DNA from: Collybiopsis luxurians FD-317 M1
Lineage: Eukaryota; Basidiomycota; Agaricomycetes; Agaricales; Omphalotaceae
Assembly (NCBI GenBank): GCA_000827265.1
Contig: KN834796.1
Coordinates: 124,001-188,000 of the forward strand
Length of the DNA: 64,000 nucleotides
Direction: 5' to 3'
The notes beneath the pieces were generated by a model. The model searched no databases, was not told where the DNA came from, and saw only the letters and a program-made list of their open reading frames with translations. The first letter of the stretch is position 1, and each line of letters begins with the position of its first letter. Of this stretch, positions 12,101 to 22,608 are shown one piece after another. The position numbers and the translations under genes are program-made.

Positions 12101-12997
12101 CACCTGAAGAACACGAATAAGGACCAGCCTCCTTCAGCGTCATTTAGGGATACCTCCGGGGCCCAATATCTCACTGTTTCGGCAGACTTTAATCTGGCAC
12201 CTCCTCCGTACTCTGGCCGCCGATCCGTTGAATCGTCATCTTCGAAAGCACCTGCTCCATCCTCACTCAAAACGCCTGTACAGAACCTTCTTGCGCGAGA
12301 AAGGATCACGCCTGCTGGGGCGAGGGCCGAGAATGGACAGAAGGAAGTTTCTCGGACATTCAAGAGACAGGTTCCGCGTAGCATACCAGAGACACCCTCC
12401 GAATGGAGAACTAGTTCTGCAGGACAATCTGTGGCTGCGACGACGGCCAGCGTCTTACCTGAACATCGAGAAGTCAATGAAGTGGACGAGACCGCTGCTC
12501 AAATGCTGTTCGAGTTGTTGGATGAAGCCGGCTCTCGCGCTAGTGTCGCTTCTTCGTTGGCCTCGATACGACCGCTTTCGTTTCCTCAGAGGGCGAGTCG
12601 CGCAGTATCTGTACCTCCGCCACCTCGCCTGCCGACGGTCAAAACTCACAATTCGGCTGCCTCTGTGTCAGGACCCTCCGGTTCCCGAGATGAATCCATT
12701 CCTCCAGTACCGAAGCTGAACCTTCCACCGGAAGCAAGAGGCCCTTCATTACCGCGGACGCCCAGACTACCCCCGCCACCACCCCGCAGTCCGCTAACCA
12801 TCCCCCCTCATCCTACAACTCCGCCGCCCCCAGCACCAGCCAAGCCTCAGAGACCAGCGGTTCGAACTAAGATTTGGACCCCGCAGGGCGTGAAGAGAGC
12901 CAGGTCCAGTTCGAGTCCCACTACGAACTCCTCTAAATTTAATGTTACTAATGCCACATCGGACGTTGACAAGGACAATCCATCTACTTATTTATGA
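9185..12997 (+). CDS. Single-pass membrane protein with long Pro/Ser-rich cytoplasmic tail
   Basis: Three exons: 9185-9503, 9750-9996, 10075-12997, giving 1162 residues. The splice joins are in phase, and the first one restores the motif NFTG-AAVYF. The N-terminus has a signal-peptide-like hydrophobic stretch (FDLPLHLQLLLFTFLF). A beta-rich extracellular part of about 190 residues follows, of the kind common in Agaricomycete surface proteins (IDDSDAQSILYS...; a later LDEGEHSLRVEY). Next come a Thr/Ser/Pro stalk and one transmembrane helix near residues 239-261 (PIIIGVVLGTVLGIIVAVIL). The remaining 900 residues are low-complexity Pro/Ser/Thr with many PxxP-like and polyproline runs (TPRLPPPPPRSPL near the end) and presumably lie in the cytoplasm. 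That suggests a surface sensor or scaffold, with no enzymatic domain. The function is not known. Confidence 0.85.
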
Positions 12998-13320
12998 TAT
13001 TTATATACTTTCGATAATTTGCTGTATCATGGATCACTTAGTAGTAGTTTGAAAGGGAGAGTTGGAATACAATGTACATATGCTTCACGCATCAAAGTGT
13101 GCTCTACGTGGATGGAACACTTCTGCATGCATATTTCTTTGACAATGTTAATTTGCTTGATGCGAGCGGCGGACGTTGTCTAGAGTTACACGTTACAGAA
13201 ACAAAACTCTTAGATAATACACTTTTTCTCGTGACTATGTTCATTGATATTTGCACCTCCCTTTGATTTGAACCTCTGTTTGCTCGACTCAAAACTTTCT
13301 GCTTTCGACAAAAATGACCC

Positions 13321-14753
13321 TTACGCGGAATTGTCGTCAGGGAGTTCTCCTTCGTCCAACAAACCCAGTGCTTGGCGTCTGGTGGGAGCACTGGGATCAA
13401 AGAAAGGCTTCTCCCCCAAAGTTGTGACTCGAGTACCATGTCGAGGATGCTTGGCAGCATAATCCCAGCTAGCATTATGGATCGCTTTCGAAAATCGTTA
13501 ATGGGAGTGACTAAAAAGAGTAAAAGGAGAAAGAATGCATACTGATTCTATACATTCGTTAGCGTCCATTTAAACACCTCTTTAATTCAAAACACTTTAC
13601 CTGTTGTCCCACAAAGCGCTAGTGTTAGGAGTCCACTTGAAACGAAGCTGGATGTCCACATTCTTCTCGTACACGTCGAATAAGTAGTTGAGAATGACAT
13701 CGCTCTCGGCACGATCAAGGCCTACGATTCGGACGGTAAAGGTGCGGTTCACCCAGAGGCTTTTCCATCCTGTAGCCGGGTGCACGCGAACAAGGGGATG
13801 CACACGCTCGATGTGCTTGGGGCCTTCCTCGGGATCATTGCGGTCCAGGTATGCATGAGCAGAGCGATATACAGCGTACTTGCCGTCGATTATTTTCCGA
13901 AAGTCGGGTGACAACTTCTCGTAGGCGGAGTAGCCACTGGCCCACAAAGTATCTCCTAACACGAGCATTAACAAAGGATAGGAGCCCAAGGTTTTTGATA
14001 CACACACCTCCGATAGGCGGAACGGTGTCATTGTGCAGGTGCGTGATGCCCGCAGGCTGGAGTTCATGCACTAGATCTGAGTGCCATCGAGAAGCACCTC
14101 CAGGATTGCGGAAGTTGGCGGGTCGTTCAGTTGCAGCTAAATCGGGCCAGATGACTGTCACTCCCAGATGGCCTGGGACCTGGGCAACTTGAGGCTGACC
14201 GATTATCAGACATTGAAGCTGGAAAGCAAGTATTCAATTGCACATACATGAACTTCGACTTGGCCATAGTATTTTCCCAGAGCGAGTTGCTGCTGGGGTG
14301 AGATGTCTTGGTTGCGGAAGAACACTTCAAACGATTTATTAGCACCAGTGTCTTGTTAGATTCTCGTTATGACCTACCAACACTTCTCTCAGCAATAAGA
14401 AGCGCAAGTTCATCCTTCTGCTGATCAGTCAAGTCTTTTAGTTGAAGTCCCTCGATTTCGGTACCGATATTAACTGTCAAGTCAGTCACTTTGGTAGCAG
14501 CCGAAAGCAACGATCTCTTCGACTTGTCCGCCCGAGCTCCTGCCTCTTCATATTTCCACTCCTTACCCCGAATCTTGTACACATCGTCAAGATACAAGGG
14601 ACGAGCTGGGCGGTATGGGTACCCTTGCGAGAGATCTATGCCAGCCTTTTCTAAACGAGCGCGAGCAGGTGCTGGAAGCCCAAGCGTATCCTTCCTGGGC
14701 TGCGCAATGTCCAATATAGACTCGTCGATAGGTGCGATAGTAAGGGCTGGCAT
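13321..14753 (-). CDS. TauD/TfdA-family Fe(II)/2-oxoglutarate dioxygenase
   Basis: Minus-strand exons: 14378-14753, 14248-14324, 14008-14194, 13601-13955, 13543-13547, 13321-13484; 387 residues, the usual length for fungal members. The iron-binding triad is visible: H189 and D191 in RWHSDL, and the distal H336 in WDNRITIHNASWDY. GTRVTTLGEKPFFDP follows with the C-terminal arginine region. The family couples 2-oxoglutarate decarboxylation to substrate hydroxylation; taurine and other sulfonates or alkyl sulfates are known substrates, but the one here is not determinable. The 5-nt exon (13543-13547) is inferred because only it joins WDN to IHNASWDY without a stop. I start at the ATG at 14753 because the protein then begins MPALTIAP; an in-frame ATG lies 14 codons upstream. 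It is transcribed convergently with the preceding gene, whose stop is 323 bp away. Confidence 0.88.
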
Positions 14754-15783
14754 TTTGACAAATGAAAATTCTGATTTATGGAAGCGTTTATACATCCTCT
14801 ACAATAACAATTGGTCTAAGAATGTCCGAATGGCGTGATAAGGCGTCTTGGCCGTTATCTCTATTTTTGCAGGTCAGAAGCCCTTCTCGAGAACGAAATA
14901 TTAATAGGCTTACAAAACTGCAAGAATTCACGAGAGTTGACTCATATTTCGCGATATCCTGCAAATCGAGATCATTGAGGTCTAATACTGACTTAGAATT
15001 GCTTTAGGATGGGAGAACAAACCAATAGTAAATGCAAAGCAGTGAATTATTGGATGATCTCTGCATGGGCCTTCCGAGGTTGGCGCCTATCACTGTCTGG
15101 GCGCTATAACTTGGACGCCGGTATCACGGTTCTTCCATTACCAATACCCTTACCTTCCCTCCTGGACTGTGAATATGTCACAATTAATGCAGCATGATGC
15201 CCACCGGTTAGATGTGCCACAAATGAACCGAGTCGAAGGTCAGTATACCTGTCAAATACTCAGAGCGAACTGAAATACCCTCTCAATTGCAAGATTTCCG
15301 GATTCTATATAAACCATTTAGCTTGACCTGATACCTTCATACTTAGTCAACCTCAGCTATCGAAATGAACTTCTTTTCATCTCGATGCAGGCTCTCTTGG
15401 GATCAATCAAGCTACTTACCTCACCCATGTTCTCAATTTAAACAATTAATCTCGATATCAACGATCAGTCCGACGATCAACAGGTCAGCGCTTCTACGGC
15501 CCTACGTTTCCAAAATTCTAGTCAGAGGCTTACTCCTCTGTGGTAAATAGTTCCTTGATAAATACATGCATCTAAGGATCTCCTCGCAACTTATTTAACT
15601 TGCCAATCGTCGTCTTGTTATCCAAGGCTGTGTCCCCCGCTACGACTCGGAGATGATCGCATTCGTTTTATGCTGTGCACAAGAAGGTTGGTTATAATGC
15701 TCAAGTTCCCCAATATGCATGCTTCGAGCCTCCCGCATCGACAAGATCTGCCTCTCAGCTCGACACACAGATTTCCAGGCTTC
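14754..15783. promoter_or_regulatory. Divergent intergenic region between dioxygenase and F-box gene
   Basis: About 1 kb separates the two divergently transcribed starts (14753 minus, 15784 plus). It contains only short unconvincing frames. The F-box side has TATATAAACC near 15306, which could be a TATA-like element though far upstream. Nothing else is identifiable. Confidence 0.3.
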
Positions 15784-17199
15784 ATGACCATCCCAGCCCT
15801 ACCAACCGAAATTCTTAACCTTATAATAGACGAATGCCACTCCCAATCCTCTGGTGCCGACGATAGGGCTCTTACTTCAGCTCTTCTGGGGACCCTCTCC
15901 TTGGTCTCTAGGGCCTTTGTACCTCAAACACGCTCCTACCTCTTTTCCGAAATAGCCATGTACCAGATCGATGTTCCCGCCTTCCTTGACTTGCTGGAGT
16001 CTCCATTCTGCACTATTTACCTGGCAAATACACAAGGGTTTGTTCTATCGACGAACTGGTATGTCGCATCAGAACCCCACAATCAGCGACAACAAAGGTC
16101 TCCAGCTCTTGACCGGTTGCTGACGTGGGAGTTCAACTTACCGTCTGGCACAGCGACTCAAACGACTACGACGAGCAGTGAGAAGACTATCACTCTCCCG
16201 AAGATCATGCCCAACTTGAAGAAACTTGGCCTTCACTGGATCGGATGGGACACTCTTTCCCTAGCCGCCAGGGAGAGATTACATTGGGGATTCCAGTCAG
16301 TGGAAGAGCTCTCGCTGTGGAATACTACCATGCGAACACAAGGAGAGTTCATGGAGCTGTTGAAGTCGCTTCCCGCCCTCCAGTCGCTATTTCTAGATGG
16401 ATGCGTGATCTACACCTCCCAGCGAAAAGCCGCCTTAGAAAATGTCGAGCTGGGGGGGGAAGAGCCGACGTTATTGAACTTACAGAGAATTAACATAATG
16501 AATATTTCCAATAGAAACGTATTGCTTTTAGAAGCACTGGGACAATCTGCCCGCACACGGGTGCTCGAGTGTCATTTTATGAACTACTCCGATGCAGAAA
16601 TATCTTGCACTACTGCAGTAGGGAACTTGGTCTCCACCACAAGTGCCTTGTTGGAGAAATTTAGTGTGCAAGTGCAGGCGTCAGCGGCTCTGAGAGATGG
16701 ATTCGATTTAGGTACTTACTTCCGTTATCCTGAGTCGATATTCATACCATTTAAACTCTTTTCCCTTCCCGCAGATGAAAGATTAGCTCAAATCGACCTC
16801 AGTAAATGCCCGAACTTGAAGCACTTAGCTCTCAGGTACGAAGATGTGGACGTCACTCCCTTCCTGGAACGACTCTCTGGATCTTCCTTCCAGCCTGATA
16901 CAACCTCCTCAACACCGTCGCTGAAAACTATATTTTTTAAGCATCTGGCCCGCCACTGGACTCAATTGGACGATGTACTTCAGCGTTCATACTTTAGCTC
17001 CCTTTCCGAAATTAAGTATCCCGTTGTCGTCACATATGGCTACGATGATGCGGAAACTTGGATCGAAGGAAGGGCGACAAAGTTCAAAAAACACCTCATA
17101 CGGGAGATGAAGCAAAGCGTTGAACGCACTTTTGATCTCCTGCCAAAATGCAAGGAAAGAGGGATCTTGAGACCGATGGAGGAGTACGTAAAATTTTGA
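15784..17199 (+). CDS. F-box protein
   Basis: An intronless frame encodes 471 residues from the ATG at 15784; two upstream in-frame ATGs (15670, 15700) would add up to 38 residues. The chosen start gives MTIPALPTEILNLIIDEC, with the F-box signature LPTEIL at the very N-terminus as in most Agaricomycete F-box proteins. 'LGTLSLVSRAF' and 'TRSYLFSEI' follow, the usual remainder of the domain. The rest is leucine-rich with repeat-like blocks (PNLKKLGLHWIGW; LPALQSLFLDGC; CPNLKHLALRYEDVDV). It presumably acts as a substrate adaptor of an SCF-type ubiquitin ligase; the target is unknown. The coding sequence has normal CpG and no lesions. Confidence 0.85.
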   Translation: MTIPALPTEILNLIIDECHSQSSGADDRALTSALLGTLSLVSRAFVPQTRSYLFSEIAMYQIDVPAFLDLLESPFCTIYLANTQGFVLSTNWYVASEPHNQRQQRSPALDRLLTWEFNLPSGTATQTTTTSSEKTITLPKIMPNLKKLGLHWIGWDTLSLAARERLHWGFQSVEELSLWNTTMRTQGEFMELLKSLPALQSLFLDGCVIYTSQRKAALENVELGGEEPTLLNLQRINIMNISNRNVLLLEALGQSARTRVLECHFMNYSDAEISCTTAVGNLVSTTSALLEKFSVQVQASAALRDGFDLGTYFRYPESIFIPFKLFSLPADERLAQIDLSKCPNLKHLALRYEDVDVTPFLERLSGSSFQPDTTSSTPSLKTIFFKHLARHWTQLDDVLQRSYFSSLSEIKYPVVVTYGYDDAETWIEGRATKFKKHLIREMKQSVERTFDLLPKCKERGILRPMEEYVKF

Positions 17200-18177
17200 C
17201 TTAGTGAATATTACCGTTTCTATACCATTCGACGATTCACTGAAAAGTATGATACGGTAGATGTGTTAGTTATATTGATGTATGGACATATCGAGCGGTC
17301 GATAGAAATATTTGTCATCGACACTTGTTTTTTTTTTTTTTGGTTGCAATGGTCAAAAATTGGAAAGAGGAGTTTTCTTATACCTCAATTAAGGACTTTT
17401 TCTTTCTTCTCGGAGGAGTGCCCTAGTCACCTAGCAGCAGACAGCAAGCGCGGTTGAGAGTAGCCGATAGACCATACGGAAGATCTCGCAATGTTCTACT
17501 GTCGGATGGCTGACAGAGCAATCGACGATTTACTAACGTACAGGCTGTCTAGATGGTTCTTTCGCCGACGGAGTGTACAGAAAAGGCGGGAAGCGAAGGA
17601 GCACAAGTTAGTAATAAAGAGCGGCTCAAGCTAGACCTTCGGCGGTGAACAGACGTCAGTGCGCTGTTAGCGGGATCGTCGGCAAGGTATCGAAACATAC
17701 TAGTAGGAGTAATTACACTCAAAGCAAAGCAGTTCATTAATAGCATTCCCTTGACATGTTGGACTGCAATACTATACAACAAGAAACGCTGTCCAACTTT
17801 CTCCAAGTTTACAAGACCCTTTTTCGGTCAAGGATGGCAGGCACAGAACTTTGCCAATTACGGATGGTGCTGCAAATATTTGACCACAAGGTCAGGTTCT
17901 TAATTGTCACTCCCAGTAGTGGTCGGATGCTTCGAGGGTAGCCTAGATATAAAAAGAGACATATACCCGCAAGCCCAGTGAGTGTCACGTCCTCTGTAGC
18001 AAGGGCCGCAAAGGATTTCGCACCTTAGGCTTCCAGGCGGTCAGGCACTATTATCACCGACGTCCTGGAGGGTTCGGACAACTGGGAGTTCAGACATGCC
18101 GTTCCATAAGGCGCTGGCGCAGACTGCGTAAACAAATAAAATTCGAGAGAGCAAGTGTCGCGCTGACGAAGACGTGC
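17200..18177. other. Intergenic, no recognised gene
   Basis: The downstream flank of the F-box gene has a poly-T run near 17330-17340. The small frames at 17549-17806 (minus) and 17756-17941 (plus) overlap each other and lack motifs. The part nearest 18177 may belong to the 3' exon of the small secreted protein gene. Confidence 0.35.
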
Positions 18178-18489
18178 CTACCGGGTGTCCTGGTACAGCG
18201 TCTCTCCCCTCCGGTAGCTGTGCCAAAAACATCTGCGAAAGCATGGAATTCGATATTTTAATCCTGAATACTCGAAGAAATTACACACCAGCCTACCGGA
18301 AGCCTTTTCGTCGTCACTTGCGCTAACCATCGCAAGCTGTGGTGGCAAAAGAAATGGATCGCTTTTGCTATCGAAAGATTCCAAGATAATTTCAGAAGGA
18401 ATGGATAGTGCAAAGACAGAAGGAATCAAAGTTTGGAACATCGTAATGGCAAAGGCCAGGTATAGAAAGCGCGAGTGCCGGGGAACCAT
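18041..18489 (-). CDS. Putative small secreted protein
   Basis: From the ATG at 18489 (minus) the frame opens MVPRHSRFLYLAFAITMFQ and ends its hydrophobic stretch at SVFALS. This is a good signal peptide: a basic n-region, a hydrophobic core and a small-residue cleavage site. The mature part is acidic (SEIILESFDSKSDPF) and then either runs unspliced to a TGA at 18178 (103 residues, four cysteines) or is spliced. An intron with donor GTAGGC after ...DEKASG and acceptor TTTCGCAG would continue the protein toward 18041. I cannot choose between the two. The family is not recognised. Confidence 0.45.
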
Positions 18490-19253
18490 CCTCGCTACGG
18501 TTGAGGAACGTATCGAAAGGAATGAAGGGAGTGTGGAAGTAAGAAGCAAAGGATACAGCGCCAGCGTTCAACTTGTCGTGAGACAGCTGTCAGCGTCTTC
18601 CTAGGAGAATTGAGGTATTCTGAAGTCACTAACTCCGTTGTCACCCTTTTCGCTCAAACCCTCTTTCGCCATCAACAGCTTGAGATGATCATTTAATCAT
18701 TCATTCCGATTGTTTGATAGGGCTTGGAAAAACTTTTTCATGAGCCTCAAAAGATTTTAAGAACTGACCCGACCAGGCTGTTGCAGATGGAAATTGCCAG
18801 CTCGTGGTGAATCAAAGCGAAAACAGGAATGAATTAATAAATAGTAACTAGACGCGACGACGATCCGCGGATCCGGAGTCAACGACAAATGTCGGATCAG
18901 ATTCATTGTCATTCAAGTAGAGTTCGTGAAAGCAGCTGTACATACACATCATACATACTACGTATAAATCGGAAGTCCATCCTGTACGAAATTTATCTCA
19001 TATTTCTTGTATATAAATTATAGATGCGTATACCATGTCGTTAAAGTAATGCAATGAACATTATTGTAGTTTGTAGATATCGTCTAAAAGGCGAGGATAT
19101 ACAAGTATGCAAAAACGGCGGATGCCAGCTCGCTCGATAGTAAAAAGGGGTAGCGTAGATCAGGTAACTAGGAAAAAAAAAAAAAAATAGTCTTGAGGGT
19201 TATTATCACGATGCTTCTCAACTCTGCTTTTTTTCATCTTCATCGTTCCTTCC
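18490..19253. other. Intergenic, no recognised gene
   Basis: This stretch lies between the small secreted protein start and the MFS transporter stop. It is AT-rich around 18940-19130 with no frame that could be supported. An A-run near 19171-19186 lies in the presumed 3' UTR of the transporter. Confidence 0.4.
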
Positions 19254-21477
19254 TCATGACGGCCGACTGAGCTTATTTCTAGCCCGCATAGCTTCGCCCT
19301 TGTAGTAAATCCAAATTGGGAATGGTATACCGAGCACGATGGCAAGTCCTGCAAAAGATGAGTATTCAGGACCGACGATCTCGTTGCATCAAGCAAATCT
19401 GAAACTCACCACCAAGAAGAGAGTTTCCACCTCCGTAACCTAAAGCACCATACATCTGCGATCCGAAGAGCGGGAATGCAAATCCGAGTAACGACCGCAT
19501 CACCTAGGCGTAAGGAGTGATAAGAAAGAATGAAAATCATTGATGAAAGGTGGAGCTCACAGAAGCGGCAGCTAACGCACTTGCGGCATATTGGAAAGCG
19601 TCGACGAGGTATAGCTGAATGGGCAAGCTAAAACGGAAAAAGGTTGTTAAGATTAGTGGAACATCGTTTCCTCACGAGCATCACGTACAACGTAGTCATC
19701 ATACCTAGAAGAAACGTTCCTTCGATCAATGACACAGATCACCGAAGGATAGCTCGACTCACCAAAACCGAAAATGCCGGAACCAATAATAGGCATGATC
19801 CAGTGAACTCGAGCTTGAGCAGACCAACCGTACCAGCTGTGATTTGTACGAATATTAGATTCTATACCCAGAGCGATGAATAGGGCGGGAAAAATTACGC
19901 ACAACAATCCGACAGGAACCCACAATGATCCAAATGCCAGAGCTGGTATACGCATCTCTGGTTTACCCTTGCCGCCATTCTTTTGCGCCAACTATAAGAG
20001 AGACGAATGAGAATCCTGTAACCCAAGAGAGCGAATACCACTACACACATGATGATAAATCTGATCAGCGGTCCGTGCTCCAAATAGTGTAGCCACCAAG
20101 AATCCAATGCCCAAACCAAGATACACCAGCCCTCCAACACCGGTATTGAAGCCGTACACAGTACTAAAGAGGTCTAAATTGAAAGTATGAGGTCGCGGCG
20201 ATAGGGAAAGGATAAGAAATAAGCTCACCGGGAAAGGTTGTGAACATGAGGTAGTAGATACCGTACATGCTAACTCAAACCATCAGGGAAAGCCACACAT
20301 AATACAGGGTCAAGGATGAACGTACAAAGCCATGTACAAGCTCAGAATGAAGCAAATAAAACTCCTGGTCAGCAAGATGGCAGGCCGGGTTAGGTTGAGC
20401 CAGAGATAGTGCAATTTGCTGATATCCGATACGGGTCCATGCAAATTCTTTGCCTTTTCTTCGTCACCTTGAGCACGAGCCAGACGTACTCGAATAACCG
20501 GTGCATATGTTTCTCGGAGCAGAGGGACACCAATGAGCAGCGAAACCCCACATAGCACAGCGAGAATTATGAATACCCATTTGGGTTCAATATTTTGGGC
20601 GATGAAGCCTCCAGCGATGGGCCCGACAGCAGGCCCGATAAGAGGACCCAGACTGTAAATTGCCATGGCTGACGCCCGTTCACGTTCTGAAAAAAGATCG
20701 CCTATTGAACCACCACCACAGGCTATGGGTGCGCTCCCAGAAAAACCACCTGGGTGAGAACCTACATCAGCACATCGAGTGAAAGGACGTCGCCAGGTTA
20801 AACACGCACTGAGGAAACGGAAGCCAATAAATGAACCCGAAGTAGGTGCGAATGCACATCCGAGGTTGAAAGCAAGAGAAAATGCAGTCCCGAGATGAAG
20901 AACCTAGGCAAAGGTCATTTAAATGATCGATCAATCCGAGAGTATTGGTTGACCTACCCAAGTCCGTCCGTACATTTCAGATAATGGTGCAAGAACCAAA
21001 GGCTAAAGAGATCGCGTGAATACCGCTGGGTACTTACAAGCAAAGCAACTACGTACACCCAACGCAAACGATATCAAGAAAACACTGAGCATCAAAGCAG
21101 TCAGGGTGGGTGATGTTACGCCGTACTGTTCAGCAAGTTGCGGAAGTGCAGGAGCTAACATCGAACTGGATAACGGAGAAACAAAAGTATATAGTGATAC
21201 CTACAGGACTGAGTTTTGGGGGATACGCAAAAAAAGACGTCCGATTACTTACTATCGAAACAGCGGTCCATTTTTTTGCAGGAGACCAGTTCCTTGCGTT
21301 AGCAGGATCATCCTCCCAATCATCTTGAAGAGCTTCCAATGCTTCCTCCTTCTTGTCAGCAGGAATCGCCGATTCACCCCGTCCATTAGATTCGTGGATA
21401 GCCTGAGTAACTGATGACTGAACAGAGGGCGCTTTGGCTTCGGAGGTGTCTCCCTTCTTGTCTAACTTGTCCGACAT
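19254..21477 (-). CDS. MFS transporter, DHA1-like (drug:H+ antiporter type)
   Basis: Thirteen exons on minus: 21253-21477, 21057-21200, 20958-21002, 20810-20903, 20326-20749, 20229-20269, 20049-20173, 19903-19991, 19763-19836, 19689-19704, 19561-19627, 19410-19503, 19254-19348. The total is 510 residues, in phase throughout. A hydrophilic N-tail with an acidic DDWEDDPANARNW segment precedes helix 1. The loop motif LGPLVLAPLSEMYGRTW is the MFS motif A region. LGPLIGPAVGPIAGGF is the antiporter motif C in helix 5. A central loop of about 60 charged residues (RLARAQGDEEKAKNLHG) and six further helices follow. Family members export drugs or metabolites, or carry polyamines; the substrate here is unknown. 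One exon is only 16 nt. A TATATAA-like box lies about 90 bp upstream of the start. Confidence 0.93.
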
Positions 21478-21565
21478 AACGAAAAGAGAAAAAAGGACAC
21501 TGAAGCTAGAGTTCCTCGCTGTCAGAGCACGGTGGCGGCAAAAGAATGGGCATCTCTGGGGCGGA

Positions 21566-21573
21566 TTTATATA
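21566..21573 (-). promoter_or_regulatory. TATA-box-like element upstream of MFS gene
   Basis: Read on minus, the sequence CTATATAAATCC lies about 90-95 bp before the transporter's ATG (21477), a plausible distance for a fungal TATA box. The evidence is positional only. Confidence 0.4.
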
Positions 21574-22608
21574 GTAGGGACATGTGTGAATAGGCCGTTA
21601 TAGAGCGCGACTTGACGCAATTTTGCATTGGTCAACAGCATCCTAGCGGAAATAGGGGGTTTTCTCATGAGTTACATATTCTATTTAATCAATGATCCGC
21701 CAACCACCATCCAGCTCTGTATAGAACTCTTCCGTGGTCTTTCCGTATAACTACTGTAAGCCAGACAAATGCGAGCTGAGCATAACTTTATCGAGGGACT
21801 ATCGACTAGGCTGTTAATATTTCATCGCTACGATTCAACGAGTGAAAGCTCTTTAGCTAAATGGGGCACAGAGTAACGCAAACAAGTTCCAATCTTTGAC
21901 CTTGCGGTCACCGCCAGTCGAATATTTTATATAATCGAGATATGGTAGAGCGAACTTCTATACGGAGCACGTGGGGCAAGGATAGAACGAGATCAATGAA
22001 CCAATGTACTAAGCGTCGACACCACGGCGATAAAGGGCCCACTAGAGAAACGTTGTCCATTTTTACGACTGACAGAAGCTCAAGATAACCGGCGGGCACT
22101 TGAACGCCACCAGTATCCTACTACATAATGACACCAAACATCACATTTCCGAAACTTCCGGAAAAAATCGATGATGCTTCATATTGATGTGCCTCAAGCT
22201 AGCTCGGCCGCCGTCTTCCCCAGGCTACGAAATCGAAATGATCCAAAGAAAGCGTAGCGCAACCACAAGCGTAAAATCCAATATATCACCTTGACTCGAC
22301 CCAATCCAATGGCCAACGGAGTCAGTATGAAGAAGCCATACGTATCAATCTAGAAAATCTCAGGCAAGATCATGTCCAGATATTTGTCCATATACGCCCA
22401 GTCAGCCATTGTGACCAAATGAAAATCTCGTAGCCAGTACGAAAGATTCGGTTTCGCATCTGACGGTAGTCATATGGATGATGGAACACCCATTTCAGTG
22501 GATACAGCGCCAAGAAAGGACGCCAGGTGATGATCCACGGGGACCCCACGGTACCGGAAGTTAGGAGAATATGAGGGAAATTCTGCCGCATCTCATGGCA
22601 CGAACACC
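21574..22608. other. Intergenic, no recognised gene
   Basis: This is the upstream region of the MFS gene and the downstream region of the GT61-like gene. The minus frame 22370-22612 (hydrophobic, about 80 codons) overlaps the glycosyltransferase 3' end. It has no motif I can name and may be 3' UTR. Confidence 0.35.

Noticed and set aside
10360..12477. Minus-strand frames inside the large membrane-protein exon
   Set aside because: They are antisense shadows of the Pro/Ser-rich coding sequence, with no splice structure or motifs of their own.
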